Positions 11,193 to 23,102 of a stretch of DNA of 64,000 nt are shown here, one piece after another. Source of the DNA: Pilatotrama ljubarskyi (taxonomy: Eukaryota; Basidiomycota; Agaricomycetes; Polyporales; Polyporaceae). The position numbers and the translations under genes are program-made. Position 1 is the first letter of the stretch. Each line of letters begins with the position of its first letter. Location: positions 62,001-126,000 of the forward strand of contig MU277692.1 in the NCBI GenBank assembly GCA_022385805.1. The letters run 5' to 3'. The notes under the pieces were generated by a model. The model did no database searches. It worked only from the letters and a program-made list of their open reading frames with translations, and was not told the DNA's origin.

Positions 11193-11729
11193 GGCGTACG
11201 AGTTGGAGCCGGAGGGGCGCTGGGGGAGACGATGCGTAACCGGAAAGGCTCGAGGGGGACGAGTATATATGCATCCGCTGCATATGAAACCGCGGTCTGC
11301 TGTTTTAGCTTAGGAGCTGTCATGCTGATTGGGGATTTATTGAGGACGTATCGCCGCTTCCCTGCAGCGCTCGGCGCCGTGTTTGACAGGTGGTGAGTGG
11401 TGCGGATGCCGCGGTGACCAGGGCCCTGTGTCCGCTGTATTGCGATAGCGCATCGTTCGGAAAACGAGGGCCTTTGTGCGAATACCCGCACGGGTATGAT
11501 TGCATTGATACATTACATATGAGAGCACACGAACGGCGTGGACAGCGATGGCATGGCGAGTCCATGGGTCGGCGTAAGGCAGGTACAGACGATGTGGCGT
11601 TGTGCAGGATCCTTCTTACGCTGCAACGGAGATCTCTTCAGGACCCTGAGTGTTCACGGAGGCTGCATAATCGGCGGTAAATACCAAAGAGCAGTCAGAA
11701 GGCGCAATTACCTACTGAGTGGCACCCGC
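11193..11729. other. Intergenic region between two minus-strand genes
   Basis: This holds the promoter of the DUF3140 gene, including its TATA-like element, and the 3' flank of the CRAL-TRIO gene. No further gene or repeat was recognised. Confidence 0.5.
11264..11270 (-). promoter_or_regulatory. TATA-like element of the DUF3140 gene
   Basis: TATATAT lies about 72 nt upstream of the ATG at 11192 on the minus strand. The call rests on sequence and spacing only. Confidence 0.4.
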
Positions 11730-13114
11730 CTAGGCGAGGGTGTCTACCGGTGATGATGGGATAGCGCCTATAGGCTCCTGTGAAGTCGTAGCTGCCGTCT
11801 CAGCCGGCACCGGAGACGGATCCTCCGCACGTGTACCGTCCGGGGCGATCTTGCAAAAGCTGTACAGGTTGAGTACAGAGTTGAGTGATAAGTGAAGAGA
11901 TTCGTACGACACAATCTGCTCCCAGTAGCTGTCGGGCTCGAACTCGAACTCGTAGTCGCCACCGAAGTCGGCATCGAGCTGCTCTTTGGGTATGAGCTCG
12001 AAGAGGTCCGGGTTGAACCGCATCTGGGCGAGTCCCATCAGATGGATGCAGACAACCGTAAGAGAATCTGGAACCGACTTTGTCTCGCGTTACGGGGTCG
12101 AGGAAAGGTGCGATGCCCTTGTAGAAGAAATTCAACAGCATCGGGAGGTTCACTACGAGAGCTCTCCCGAGCGTCTCGACGTAATGGTTTTGCAATATGT
12201 TCAGCACCTGGAGTAACGCGTAGGTATGATGCACACGGCAGCTGTAACAATAGACGTACCTTCCGGGCGACGGATATGGAAGGGTTCGTCCTCAGGGTTG
12301 TACTCTTGTAGTCCACAATAATCACGAGGGACTCCTGTCCGGGCGGCATGAAGTCCTTTGCTCGCTCTCTATTTGAGTAAGGTAGGACGATGAGATGTAT
12401 GTGTACATGTCCAGTCCAAAGACGATGCTCACAAGTACCATACAAGATGGCGGAGTTGTCGAGGGCTGGTCTCTGTGTTCTCGCGGCCTGGCCGCATGTA
12501 CAGGATAGGTCGGCCTTCATGGTCGAATCCATTGAGGATACTATCAAAGTATCAGACTCTGTTTGAGTTTGGGAGGCGACAAGGGACACGGTTCTACGGG
12601 ACCTATACTGTACTCACATCTTTCCCGTTTCGCTCTCAGTCCGTACCTGACCACCGGACGCAATTGACGTCAGACCGTCATTTGCTCACCAGTGTCAGTG
12701 ATCTTCGCACCTCGTCAGGGGGAATAAGATCAGGCTTGAAGTCACGCCGCCATTCCATCGTGCTTTTCAATCGCTTTTTTGCGTCTTCGAGGTTCCACTT
12801 GGCGGCCCGCATGTAGCGGGGTATCGTGTCTGGCTTATTCAGCCATCGTAACTCCCATGGATGGTATGGATCCGTTTCTTCAAGCAACACTATATCCGCG
12901 TACTATCAAGTGCGTGAGACGTGCCGAATCAGCCGGATTTTTCGCGCACGATAGGATAATGGCCCGGTTTATGGACCAGGATGAGACTTTGATTCAAGAA
13001 AGAACGCACCTCCCGCAGAGCCTGCATCTTGCTCTTTTGCTCATCGGTGTATGACCGCACAGGCACAACCGTACCCGGGGCTGGAGTGGTCAGAATTTGG
13101 CGAGTCTTGGCCAT
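11730..13114 (-). CDS. CRAL-TRIO domain (Sec14-like) lipid-transfer protein, 321 aa
   Basis: Seven exons on the minus strand: 13114-13010, 12902-12711, 12646-12618, 12540-12433, 12368-12260, 12207-12079 and 12023-11730. Introns are 52-107 nt. The CRAL-TRIO N-terminal helical region contains PDTIPRYMRAAKWNLEDAKK and TMEWRRDFKPDLIPPDEV. The lipid-binding domain follows: TGKIILNGFDHEGRPILYMR, SLVIIVDYKSTTLRTNPS, LGRALVVNLPMLLNFFYKG and IAPFLDPVTRDKM. Sec14-like proteins exchange phosphatidylinositol and other lipids between membranes and support lipid signalling; the ligand here is unknown. The last exon could contain an extra short intron near IVSYESLH; both versions keep the frame of the C-terminus. 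A 193-bp gap separates its start from NOP10 on the opposite strand. Confidence 0.88.
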
Positions 13115-13307
13115 GGTTGCTGGTGCAACCCTGTGCAACCCAATCGACGATGCATCGACCGATCGAAATCGACATGCCTCGCGTACTTTATACGGCGTCT
13201 AGAGATGGGCGGGCCGGTGGTCCGATGCAAGCGACGCGGAGTTTGGGCGCTCTTTTTTTCTCTTCCTTGCGTTGAACAGCCATCCAGCTGTCCCCAGTCC
13301 CTCCGCC
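13115..13307. promoter_or_regulatory. Shared divergent promoter of the CRAL-TRIO gene and NOP10
   Basis: Only 193 bp separate the ATG of the CRAL-TRIO gene (-) from the ATG of NOP10 (+). Both upstream regions must fit here, so it probably acts as a bidirectional promoter. No specific binding site was identified. Confidence 0.5.
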
Positions 13308-13603
13308 ATGCATCTCATGTACACGCTTGACGAGAACGGCAACAGGATATACACCCTGAAGGTGAGCAACCTATTCCACTCAATTGAACAGGAAACTGAC
13401 TGCCGCCTAGAAAATCACAGACTCCGGTAAGATTACCAAGTCTGCGCACCCAGGTTCGCCTCTTCAAGCATCCTCCCTGTTTCCCCTCGTCTCACCATAC
13501 TCCAGCGCGGTTTTCCCCCGATGACAAGTTTTCACGCCATCGGGTGACGATCAAGAAGCGCTACGGCATCTTGCCCACACAGCTCCCAAGCAAGCCGCTA
13601 TAA
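13308..13603 (+). CDS. NOP10: H/ACA snoRNP subunit NOP10, 64 aa
   Basis: Three exons: 13308-13361, 13411-13453 and 13506-13603, with introns of 49 and 52 nt. The 64-residue product matches NOP10 in size and sequence: [59 protein letters not shown]10 bridges the pseudouridine synthase Cbf5/dyskerin and guide RNPs that modify rRNA, and it supports telomerase RNP in animals. The zinc-ribbon cysteines of archaeal NOP10 are absent, as is normal in eukaryotes. The start is fixed by the conserved N-terminus. Confidence 0.97.
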
Positions 13604-14551
13604 ACACTGCGCGGGTTCGCTCATCGCCTCACCCTTCGGCATGTCCTTTGTTCGCCGCTCGCAGGCATCTACCGCTCTACCAGGATGCCAGTCATTCCTC
13701 CATGAATGTGATATGGCACGACCTCTGCCTCGCAGCTGCAGGGCATCAAACGTTCCACGTGTATGCCCTTGTCTTCCCTGATGTGCTGCAAAAGGCCTAC
13801 CGGACGCGGCGCGTAGCGTTCCAGGCCCCCATCGCTCCGTAATGGCATTATTCGTTGTCGCACACTTCATATCTGCGCACTGCAAGCTTCGGCATGTCGG
13901 CTGACCTGAAGCCCTGACTGCATCTGGCATACTCTGATTGTCAGCCCGCACCAGCAATCGTACCGAGCCCGACCGAAGTTCGAACCCAATTCTCCCATGC
14001 TGTGGACGTTGTCCGCCTAGAGTCTTCTCAGGCGACTGCGCCGAGACTGTCCCGACACTTGCCGTAGCGCCGTTGTAAGAATAGCTCTCACCGATGGGGG
14101 TTCTCTGGGCTTCGGTGGGCCCGCCTGCTCGCGAGAGACCGCCAAGATACACAGTGTTCAGAAACGAGGACAGAGCAACTGGTAGGAGTCGCAAGAGGGA
14201 ATGGTTTGCATGAGGATGAGACACGGCGGAGTGAAACCTCGGGGAGAAACATGGGCATCATCCAACTCCACCGCCAAAATGCGTCCGAGGAATGTTTGAT
14301 CACCTGTTACAAAGCTAGTGTAATGAGGATAACAGTCGAGTAAGTCTGAGAAGGAAGAGTAAGAAAAATGATTGTATGCGGCGTTACAAACCTGCCCAAA
14401 TAGTAATCGATGGTGGTGACGGCCCTCTGACAGAAGCCACTTCCACGCGCCCACCACCCCCCTTCATCGCCGTGCTTGACGACGTCGAGCTCCTCCTCCT
14501 CCCTTCCCGAATCATCGTGCATGCGGTGAACCTCACTCTCCTTTGCCCACC
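13604..14551. other. Long upstream region of the chitin synthase gene
   Basis: There are 948 bp between the NOP10 stop and the chitin synthase ATG. The part near 14440-14540 is pyrimidine-rich and resembles a fungal core promoter/leader. No coding exon could be supported. Confidence 0.4.
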
Positions 14552-17500
14552 ATGGACTATCGAGGCCAGCGTCCACCACGTTCAGCTCGACCGCCTTCAA
14601 CGCAACCGACGCAGCCTCCGACCCAGTCGCCTCCGTCATACCCCGCCTACCCGTCGTATCCCGACCAACCAGCTTCTACGTACCGCCCGCCCTATCCCAA
14701 CGAGCACGCAAGGGGCGTCTCCTTCCAGAACAACGAGGCTGGCGACCGACGCGACCCTCTCGACCAGAACCGGCAACGGCTGTATTCGGCCTACCAGAGC
14801 ACCTCTCCGACCCCGGGGGACGTCGAGGGCGGATATGGGGACGGCAGGGTGGGCAGAAAAAAGAGCTTGGTGAGGCCAGATAGGGAGAAGATCGATCCCG
14901 GCCACAGGCAATGGCACTACCGCAATCACGCCGCCCAAATGTTGGATGAAGGTGGCGACGCCATCCCTTCCAGTGCGTAGTTTTGCTTCTCAGCTCGCAA
15001 ATCCCTCGAAGTCCCTCTCAATGTCCGCTGATTCAACAGCCACTGGGAACGCTCCGACTAGGGGCCAACTGCGTCGCGGAAAGTCTCTCCTTGGCCGTGA
15101 GGAGGACGTACACGAGTCTGGCCTTGCCCTTTTTAAGCGCGGCACTCTCCGGAGGAAGAGGTCGAGCGCGTCCACCCCTTCAGCAGACGCACCGAAGTCA
15201 AGAGGCTGTCTCGACAACATTGGGCCGGGTCCGAAGGACGCGTGGTACATCTACTGCTACCTATCAACATGCTTCATCCCAGGCTTCGTCCTCAGCGCCT
15301 TTGGTAAGTTGCACTTGTCATTACGCATGGAATGCTTGGCATGAACCCTGTACAGGCATTCGCACTCCCGAACAGCAGCGGGCATGGAGGGAGAAGATCG
15401 GCCTCCTTATCATCATTTTCTGCCTTATGGCCATCGTCGGTTTCATCACGTTCGGTTTCACGGAAGTCGTCTGCGGTACCCAGCCCAACCGCTTCCAGAC
15501 AGGCACCATTGACCGGGCATCGGTCATCATCCACGGCTATGACTACGACTTCAGCAAGTTCAACCATCCTGCCGTTGGACAGTTCAATGGGAAGACGAAC
15601 CCGCTCTTTGAGGGCAACTGGGGAGCCGCGGGCGCCGATATCTCGTTTCTGTTCCAGAACGTCAACCAGAACTGCCGCCAGTTCATCAAGAAAGCGGCGA
15701 ACTCGTCTATCACTGGCAGCAACGGCAACCTAGACTGGTATTTCCCTTGCAATATCTATAACCAGTACGGGACGTCCGGGGTGAATCTGACAGGATACGA
15801 CTCGGGGACGAACTGCCATGCATCGTCGCAGGCGCGCAATCAACTGGCCAGTATGACTCCTCAGGGCCAGGTCTACTACACCTGGGACAACATCCACAAC
15901 TCCACCCGCAATCTGGCCGTCTTTGAATCGTATGTAGATCATCTTGCTTATGAAGTCCCTGCATGCTGATCTGTGCTGCGACAGATCTGTACTCGATCTC
16001 GGTTTGCTGCAATGGCTCAATAGGGCCGAAGTCGACTACCCGGACATCTTTGACGAACTCAAGAAGCCGAACGGCACCTACAACGGCAAGGACCTGAGCA
16101 TGTACTTCCTCCGCACCAACCAGCGTCCCCTCGGGAAGTGCTTGCAAGACATTGTGACCGTGGGATTCGTCGACACCAAGAGCATCGGTTGCGTGGCCTC
16201 GCAGGTCGTACTCTACGTATCTCTCGTCTTCATCGTGGGTGTCGTCGGCATTCGGTTCGTCATGGCCGTCCTCTTCTCGTGGTTTTTCTCGTGGAAGCTG
16301 GGTAACTTCAAGATGGAAACGTACGAGCAGCGGATGCGTCGTGCCGCGGAAATCGAGAACTGGACGGAGGACATCTATCGGCCGGCCCCTAGCCAGTACC
16401 GACCAAGCGTGCAGAAGAACGGTCTGCCCAAGTCGAACAAGCGTCACACGTTCCTCCCGAGCACCTCTCGGTTCACCCCGTCGGATAGCGTGCTCAAGGG
16501 TGTAGGTGGCCGGACGTCCACCGCATACGGTATGCTGGAGCCTATACCCTACAAGCGCACCGGCACCGCGAGCATCTACGGCGGATCCAGTGGCAAGGGC
16601 CTGAAACCGTCGCCGCCCGATACCCCCGCCTATCGCCAGTCCCGCAGCTCAACCTCGCTCGTCACAGATCCCCAGCGCATGTTCGCAGACAACCCTTGCC
16701 CCTTCCCGCTTGGTCCGAACGTCATCCCCCAGCCTCCACCCGACTTCGAGCCGTTTGGCTACCCGCTCGTGCACACGATCTGCCTTGTGACCGCCTACTC
16801 CGAGTCCGTTGAGGGTCTCCGTACTACTCTTGACTCTCTCGCCACCACCGACTACCCGAATAGCCATAAGCTCATCATGGTCATCGCTGACGGTATGGTC
16901 AAGGGTGCAGGTAATACGCTCACCACACCCGAGATCTGTCTTACCATGATGAAGGAGTTCGTCATCCCGCCGAATGAGGTCGAGGCACATTCGTATGTCG
17001 CCATCGCGGACGGCCACAAGCGACACAACATGGCGAAGGTCTATGCTGGCTTCTACGACTACGACGACGCGACGGTCGAGCGGTCCAAGCAGCAGCGCGT
17101 GCCCATCGTCCTCGTCGCGAAGGTCGGCAACCCGCTCGAGGCGAACGACGCGAAGCCGGGTAACCGTGGCAAGCGCGACAGTCAGATCGTGTTGATGTCG
17201 TTCCTGCAGAAGGTCATGTTCGATGAGCGCATGACGACGTTCGAGTACGAGTTCTTCAACTCCATATGGCGGGTGACGGGCATCAGTCCGGACCGCTATG
17301 AGCTGGTGCTGTGCGTCGATGCCGATACGAAGGTGTTCCCTGATTCGCTGAGCCGGATGGTCGCGTGCATGGTCAACGACTACGAGATCATGGGTCTTTG
17401 CGGCGAGACGAAGATTGCCAACAAGGCGGAGACGTGGGTTACGATGATCCAAGGTCAGTCCGTTGGTTTTCTTCCTTCGTGTCTAGCTTCTCACCCTCGT

Positions 17501-19140
17501 CGTAGTGTTCGAGTACTACATCTCCCACCACCTGAATAAGGCGTTCGAGTCGATGTTCGGAGGTGTCACTTGTTTGCCCGGGTGTTTCAGCATGTATCGC
17601 ATCAAGGCGCCCAAGGGCGACTCCGGATACTGGGTCCCCGTCCTTGCCAACCCGGACGTCGTGGAGCACTACTCAGAGAACGTCGTCGACACGCTGCATA
17701 AGAAGAACCTACTGCTGCTCGGAGAGGATCGGTACCTCACCACTCTGATGTTGAAGACGTTCCCGAAACGCAAGAACGTCTTTTGTCCCCAGGCTGTATG
17801 CAAGACTGTCGTACCTGACACCTTCAAGGTCTTGCTCTCTCAGCGTCGTCGGTGGATTAACTCGACGATCCACAACCTGGCGGAGTTGCTTCTTGTCCGG
17901 GATCTATGCGGTACCTTCTGCTTCTCGATGCAGTTCGTCGTAGGCATGGAACTGGCCGGTACCTTGGTGCTTCCAGCCGCCATCTCCTTCACTATCTACC
18001 TCATTATCTCCTCCATCATCCCTGGCGGCCCCGACACTACCATTCCGCTGATCCTCTTGGCTATCGTCCTCGGTCTCCCCGGTCTCCTCATCGTCATCAC
18101 GTCTCGCAAGGTCGCGTACGTTGGATGGATGCTTGTCTACCTCCTTTCGCTGCCGATCTGGAACGGTATCCTGCCTTCCTATGCCTTCTGGCACTTCGAC
18201 GACTTCTCGTGGGGTCAGACACGGCGTGTCGCTGGCGACAAGGGTGACAACCACGGAGACAAAGAGGGAGAGTTCGACTCGTCCCACATTGTCATGAAGC
18301 GCTGGGCCGAGTTTGAGCGTGAGAGGCGCTGGAAGAGCGGTACGCAGTCTAGGGATTCCGGGGCATATGATCTAAGAGGCAACTCGCCGAAGAGGTACGC
18401 GAGCCTATTCATAAGACTAGAACATGCGCTGACAGCATGCTTCAAGGGCCGAAGCAAACCGGTACTCCATGGTGTCGGATTACCAATCGCCTCCACCGCC
18501 GCAATTTGACCAGAGCACCTACGAGTCTTCTTATAGCAACGGCCAACGTCCACGACACGACAGCAATCAGCTGGTTGTTCTCCCTGCCCCTCTGTCCGTC
18601 AACCGTCAGAACAACGCAGCTCCAACACCATCGATATCCACTACAGCGCTTTCGCGCTCCAGCGAAGACGGTTACAACTCGGATATCGGGTCACAACAGC
18701 GGCTTGTCAGTCCTCAAGAGTCCTACGAAGACTATGATGGTCGGTATCAGTCACCGAACAATTTCGAGGCGCGCGTGTCCCGCAGCGGCGGAGTCCTCCG
18801 GCAAGCAACTGTGTCAAACCAATTCCCCGGTGAGACGCAGAACCCGTACACGTATTCTCCCCAGACCGCAGGCTTCGACGACCCTCAAGTGCCGTTTGTG
18901 ACGGAGCCAGAAGACTTGCCACCGCCGCTGCCCGGTAACGCTACGCCGCGTGCTCGGGGCATCAGCCTGTCGGACCACGGACCTGTCCCAGGACCCGGTG
19001 GTGTGCGGAGGGTGTCGAGACAGCAAACCCGACGGCCTACTTCTCAAGCTCCCCCGGCGCAGAACCCGAACAGGTACTCGCGATCGTACGGGAACCTGCC
19101 GCCTGGTGCCGCGCCTCCGAGTCAAGGATACGGTTACTAG
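14552..19140 (+). CDS. Chitin synthase, large multi-TM form (probably class IV), 1436 aa
   Basis: Six exons: 14552-14972, 15040-15303, 15356-15929, 15985-17453, 17506-18394 and 18447-19140. Residues 1-200 are disordered and rich in Pro, Ser and Arg. TM helices lie near 207-229 ([20 protein letters not shown]) and 241-262, with another cluster near 490-518. The GT2 catalytic core starts around residue 690. It holds the acidic motifs VDADTK (about 863) and EDRYL (about 982) and the product-binding QRRRW (about 1022). Several more TM helices follow and then a long Ser/Pro-rich tail ending QGYGY. The enzyme polymerises UDP-GlcNAc into cell-wall chitin across the plasma membrane. It has no myosin motor domain, so it is not class V/VII; class IV is my best assignment. 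The last intron uses the acceptor that keeps the conserved tail in frame. Confidence 0.95.
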
Positions 19141-19539
19141 AGCATGGGCGGGGAGGACACACGGCGACGACACAGACGGAAGTGTGTATGATTCCATCAT
19201 GACCCTCGATGTACACGGACCTTTACCAGGCATGCACTTAGCTACTCTCTTTTAATCCCGGACATGCGCGATCCTCATCCCCTTACACCACCACCATATT
19301 TCTTGTAGTTCTGCGAGCGTGACTGTTTCTCTCTTGTTCCCATGCGTTCGTCACCATGACCATTGACGACCTGACTGAACCTTGTCGCCCTCTTTATCTC
19401 ATCTGCCTCCTGTATTCCGCACAGCTAGGTTACATACAAATGCATCCGAAGTCTCGTCACTGGACGTCAGGCCCGCTCAGAGCTCCCGTTTCTGCTTCGC
19501 TGCCATCACGTCCTATCAACGCCTGGTCGCGTTCAAATC
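19141..19539. other. Convergent intergenic region with 3' ends of two genes
   Basis: The chitin synthase and beta-mannosidase genes converge here, leaving 399 bp for both 3' UTRs. No other feature was seen. Confidence 0.5.
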
Positions 19540-22500
19540 CTACAGGTGAGTATTGTTCCAGAGCGACCGAACCACGAACTCTGCTGGATCCGGGTCGGCC
19601 ACCTTAGAGAGCTGCGTATTGGGGATGAATTGCACTGCAGTACATGTCAGATGATGCCGCCTCTCCATTGGGCTCTTCAGTGCTCACCGGTGCGGTCGAT
19701 ACCCGGAATGAGGAAGAACCCGTTCAGCGGTAGGCCTGTCGCGTTGTCTGCGAAGAAGCCAACCGTCCCGGCCGGGTGGTCGAGCCAGGTGAAAGGAGCA
19801 ACCCCTCCTTGTGCCGAGAGCGTGAAAGTGAGGTTGGGCCCCGCAGTCACATTGATGGCGGGGTCTACCAAATTCACTGACGCAAGTGATACTGGCGTGA
19901 ACTAGCAGCAGAAGTTGTGAGCCGGCAGGAAGAGGGGGTAAGGGCAAACTTCATGACCACATACGTATTGCTCATGAGTCACGGTACGGTTGTCCGCTTC
20001 TGCAGTGAGGTTGAGAAGCATCCAGACATCTGCAGCGTCCTTCCCCTCCGGCAGGATGTTGTCAAAGCCCTGGGCTTGCAGTATAAGCGAGTTATTGAGG
20101 CTCGGCACCGAGAACGGCGTCGTCGAAGTGTTGAGCTCATTTCCGCTCCAGTCGTACCACGTCAATTGCGCAGTACCGTTTACGACGTCCCAACGATCAG
20201 ACGTAACGAGCACCTCAAGAGTCTGATTCTCGGGCGTCCAGAACGGATATATGACGACCGGCTCGAAGATATTTGCCATCCCGTACTGAAGCACCTTCCA
20301 GCGGCCCGAATATTCGATCGCGGACCAGCTCGCGCCTTGCCAGATATCGTTCAGCTGCCAGACGAGCGCTCCGAGGTTGTTCTCTCCCTGGCCTGCGCCG
20401 CGCCGGTAGAACGCGATCTCCGAAACCATGTTGAGCGATTGGAAGACCTGCGTGCTCCAACACCATTGTGCGAACGTCTGGTTCGAGTCGGTCGTGTTGG
20501 GGGTAGGGAGCCACAGCTCGACGGCTGTAGTCATCTGGCCTTGACCTTGAGGCGCATTCGGGTTGGGGAAAGCCAGGCTGCCAGCGGGCGGGTGGTGATC
20601 GCGGGAGGCCACGACGGTAGAGTTGAAGGAGAAGTCATCAGGCGACTCGAGGACTTCCTCCCAGCTAAAGAACGAAGGCAGCGAGTGAAAGCTGAACCAG
20701 CACAGCGCGTCAGCAAATCTCCGCTAAATGATCGCATTGGACTGACCCGAATTCATTCATGAACCTACCGCGAATGTCGTTCAGTAGTCGAACGAGGGAC
20801 CTGACACACGGATGTCCCTACCTTGATACCGGATATGTGCTGTAGTTGAACGCTTGTGAAGCATCGTAGTTGTAGCGTTCTAGACAAGGAGTCGGCACAC
20901 ATACTCCCACATACTCTGCTTCAGGACGTACCTCCGTTACCGTAGATGAAACCGGGGGTCTTGTTGTTGTATCTGATCTCATATGGGTCGAGGCTGAGTA
21001 CGCCGCTCGTGGTTGAGCAGTCGGTATATGCGACCTAACGGTCCATCAGATACACCACTGGATTCGATCTACAGCTTGACGTACCGAGGACTCCTCATCC
21101 TCGACGATGTCGTGCAAGTATTCGCCGAAAAGCGTTTGGAACTGCCGGGGCTCAGGTCAGCTCTATCGCTTCCTCGAGAAAGCGATTTCACTCACCTCAT
21201 TCAGGTAATGCGTGCCGTTCGCCAAAGTCTGGTTGATGGATATGACGATGCCCTCGATCTCGTTTCCACCCGCCCACTGGGCGTTGCTGGGATGGCGGTT
21301 GATACGTCGGACGTTCTGCCGCACCTCGGGGTCTATCGACGTGAGCAGCCAGTCGTTGATAGGGTACAGCGCGTCCGAGAAGATCAGCTCCGACCAGGCG
21401 AAGATGCCGAGTTCATCGCATGCGGAGTAGAAGTCGTACCCGCCAGTGAGCTCGTCCGAGGGCTGGTAGATCCCTCCGCCCCAGACGCGTAGCTCGGAGG
21501 TGCATCAGCTTCTCGGTAAACAGCGAGCGAGGTGAAGGGAGGGGACAAACACACCATGTTTTGCCCGCTTTTGACAGCACTCTCTAGTACCCATCGGACC
21601 TGTGCGGAGGTCATGCGGGCGTAGAATGGGTCGAACGGGATGATATTCGTTCCGAGGGTGTAGAACGCCATCCCGTTCACCTCGAAGTGCCATTGGTCGC
21701 CAGGGGTGATCCCACGTGCGGCGATCTCCTCCTCCGAGTACGGGGTCTGCACGAGCTGCACAGTGCGGAACCCGCTGCGCGTCGTAAAGCTCACGACAGA
21801 GCTGTTTGAAAGCGCCAGCGTGATCGTGAAGTTGTACAGCTTGGGAGTGCCGAGGTTGTGCGGGAACCACCGTTCCGGCACTCCGTCTGGGATGGTGAGG
21901 TTCGCAGTGACGAATGTGGTTGCATTGGTCGCAACAGGGATGGAGCCCACTGAAAGAGGTCCGGAGGTCAGGTTGAGCTCCGGGATCGCGATGGTTAGGG
22001 TGGGGAAGTCAGATCCTACGACCGAGCGAACGCCGAGCGTTACGTTGACGAGCCAGTCTGCGGTCTGGTTCGGTGTGGAGATCGGTGTTTGGCCAACCTT
22101 GGAAATTTCTAGGGAGGTCTCTTCGATGAAGATGCTGCTGCCTGATGCGAGGAGCGGATGTGCCGCAGGTTCGGGATCGTTAGCGCAGTTTGTCCCGTTG
22201 GAACTACCCGCATCCGGAGTGAGGGTGACTAGATATGCGGGTTTGAAGATCCCGCTGGGCACGAACGCTGGACCCTGCAGATATGTGAGCCCGCCAGTAA
22301 CGCCGCACAGTTGTGAGGTTGACTACGCACCCAGTCCCACCCGAAGTCCGACTGGGTCTTACGAATGTACTGCCGGATCCCAGCATATTCAAACTACCGT
22401 GAATGAGGCGCGCTTAGCAACCTGCGATGCGAAACCAGAGGAGAATGAGTTCACATCACCGGTGGGCGATAATTCAGCATCAGGACGTGAGGTGACGTTC

Positions 22501-23102
22501 AGCCCATAAAGGTACGCGGATTCAAGCGCAACCGTGATGTTCGTGTCGTTTCGCACCGGGGCGACAATGAAGTCCGTCACGTCGTACACGTACTGCTGGA
22601 ACTGGTTGCTGACCCAAGCCACGGGGTGTCCTGCGACAGTCTGGATCGAGTGAGGAGAATGTCAGGTTCTCGTCCGAGCAGCACTCAATTTCAGGCGCGT
22701 ACGATGTTCGCAATCGTGTCGATGCCGTAGAAAACGAGAAGCGCCCTCGTATCGGCGCTCAGATTCTGGGTAAGCGGGGCCAAGTCGGCAGTGTAGGTCC
22801 AGTTATCGTTGACAATCCATCTCTGCGTGAAGTCTAAAGGTTGGCGATGTATCTCATGAGCCGAATGCGACTACACCGGAGGCGCTCGAGGGCAGACTCT
22901 CACCGTTGATGCCCAAGAGAGGCTCAGTGATAATTCCCGCTTCGAGAAGGTCGAGGTGCGACTGGGAAGGTATCTTCGCGGGTACGATTATGGACCCGTT
23001 CGCGTTGCGCAGCGTCCAGCTGAGGCCGGAGAGGCTTGCTACGTCTGCCGCAACGAACCTCGGCCACAATGCGATCGCGAAAAAGCCCAACTTCGCCCAC
23101 AT
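19540..23102 (-). CDS. GH2 beta-mannosidase, secreted, 955 aa
   Basis: Thirteen exons on the minus strand: 23102-22904, 22833-22703, 22640-22455, 22393-22331, 22274-21555, 21492-21196, 21141-21085, 21034-20932, 20879-20822, 20764-20747, 20691-19965, 19901-19688 and 19634-19540. The sum is 956 codons including stop. The N-terminus is a signal peptide (MWAKLGFFAIALWPRFVAA). The sugar-binding domain contains DFTQRWIVNDNWTYTADL and [20 protein letters not shown]. The catalytic barrel shows MLRVWGGGIYQPSDEL, the acid/base motif WAGGNEIEG (Glu about 511) and the nucleophile motif RFMNEFGFHS (Glu about 609), both intact. The enzyme removes terminal beta-mannose from mannan or glucomannan oligosaccharides, or from N-glycan cores. 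Many N-glycosylation sites fit secretion. One exon is only 18 nt. Confidence 0.95.

Noticed and set aside
19917..20762. 281-codon plus-strand open frame
   Set aside because: It is the antisense shadow of the beta-mannosidase exons, whose catalytic motifs are intact on the minus strand.
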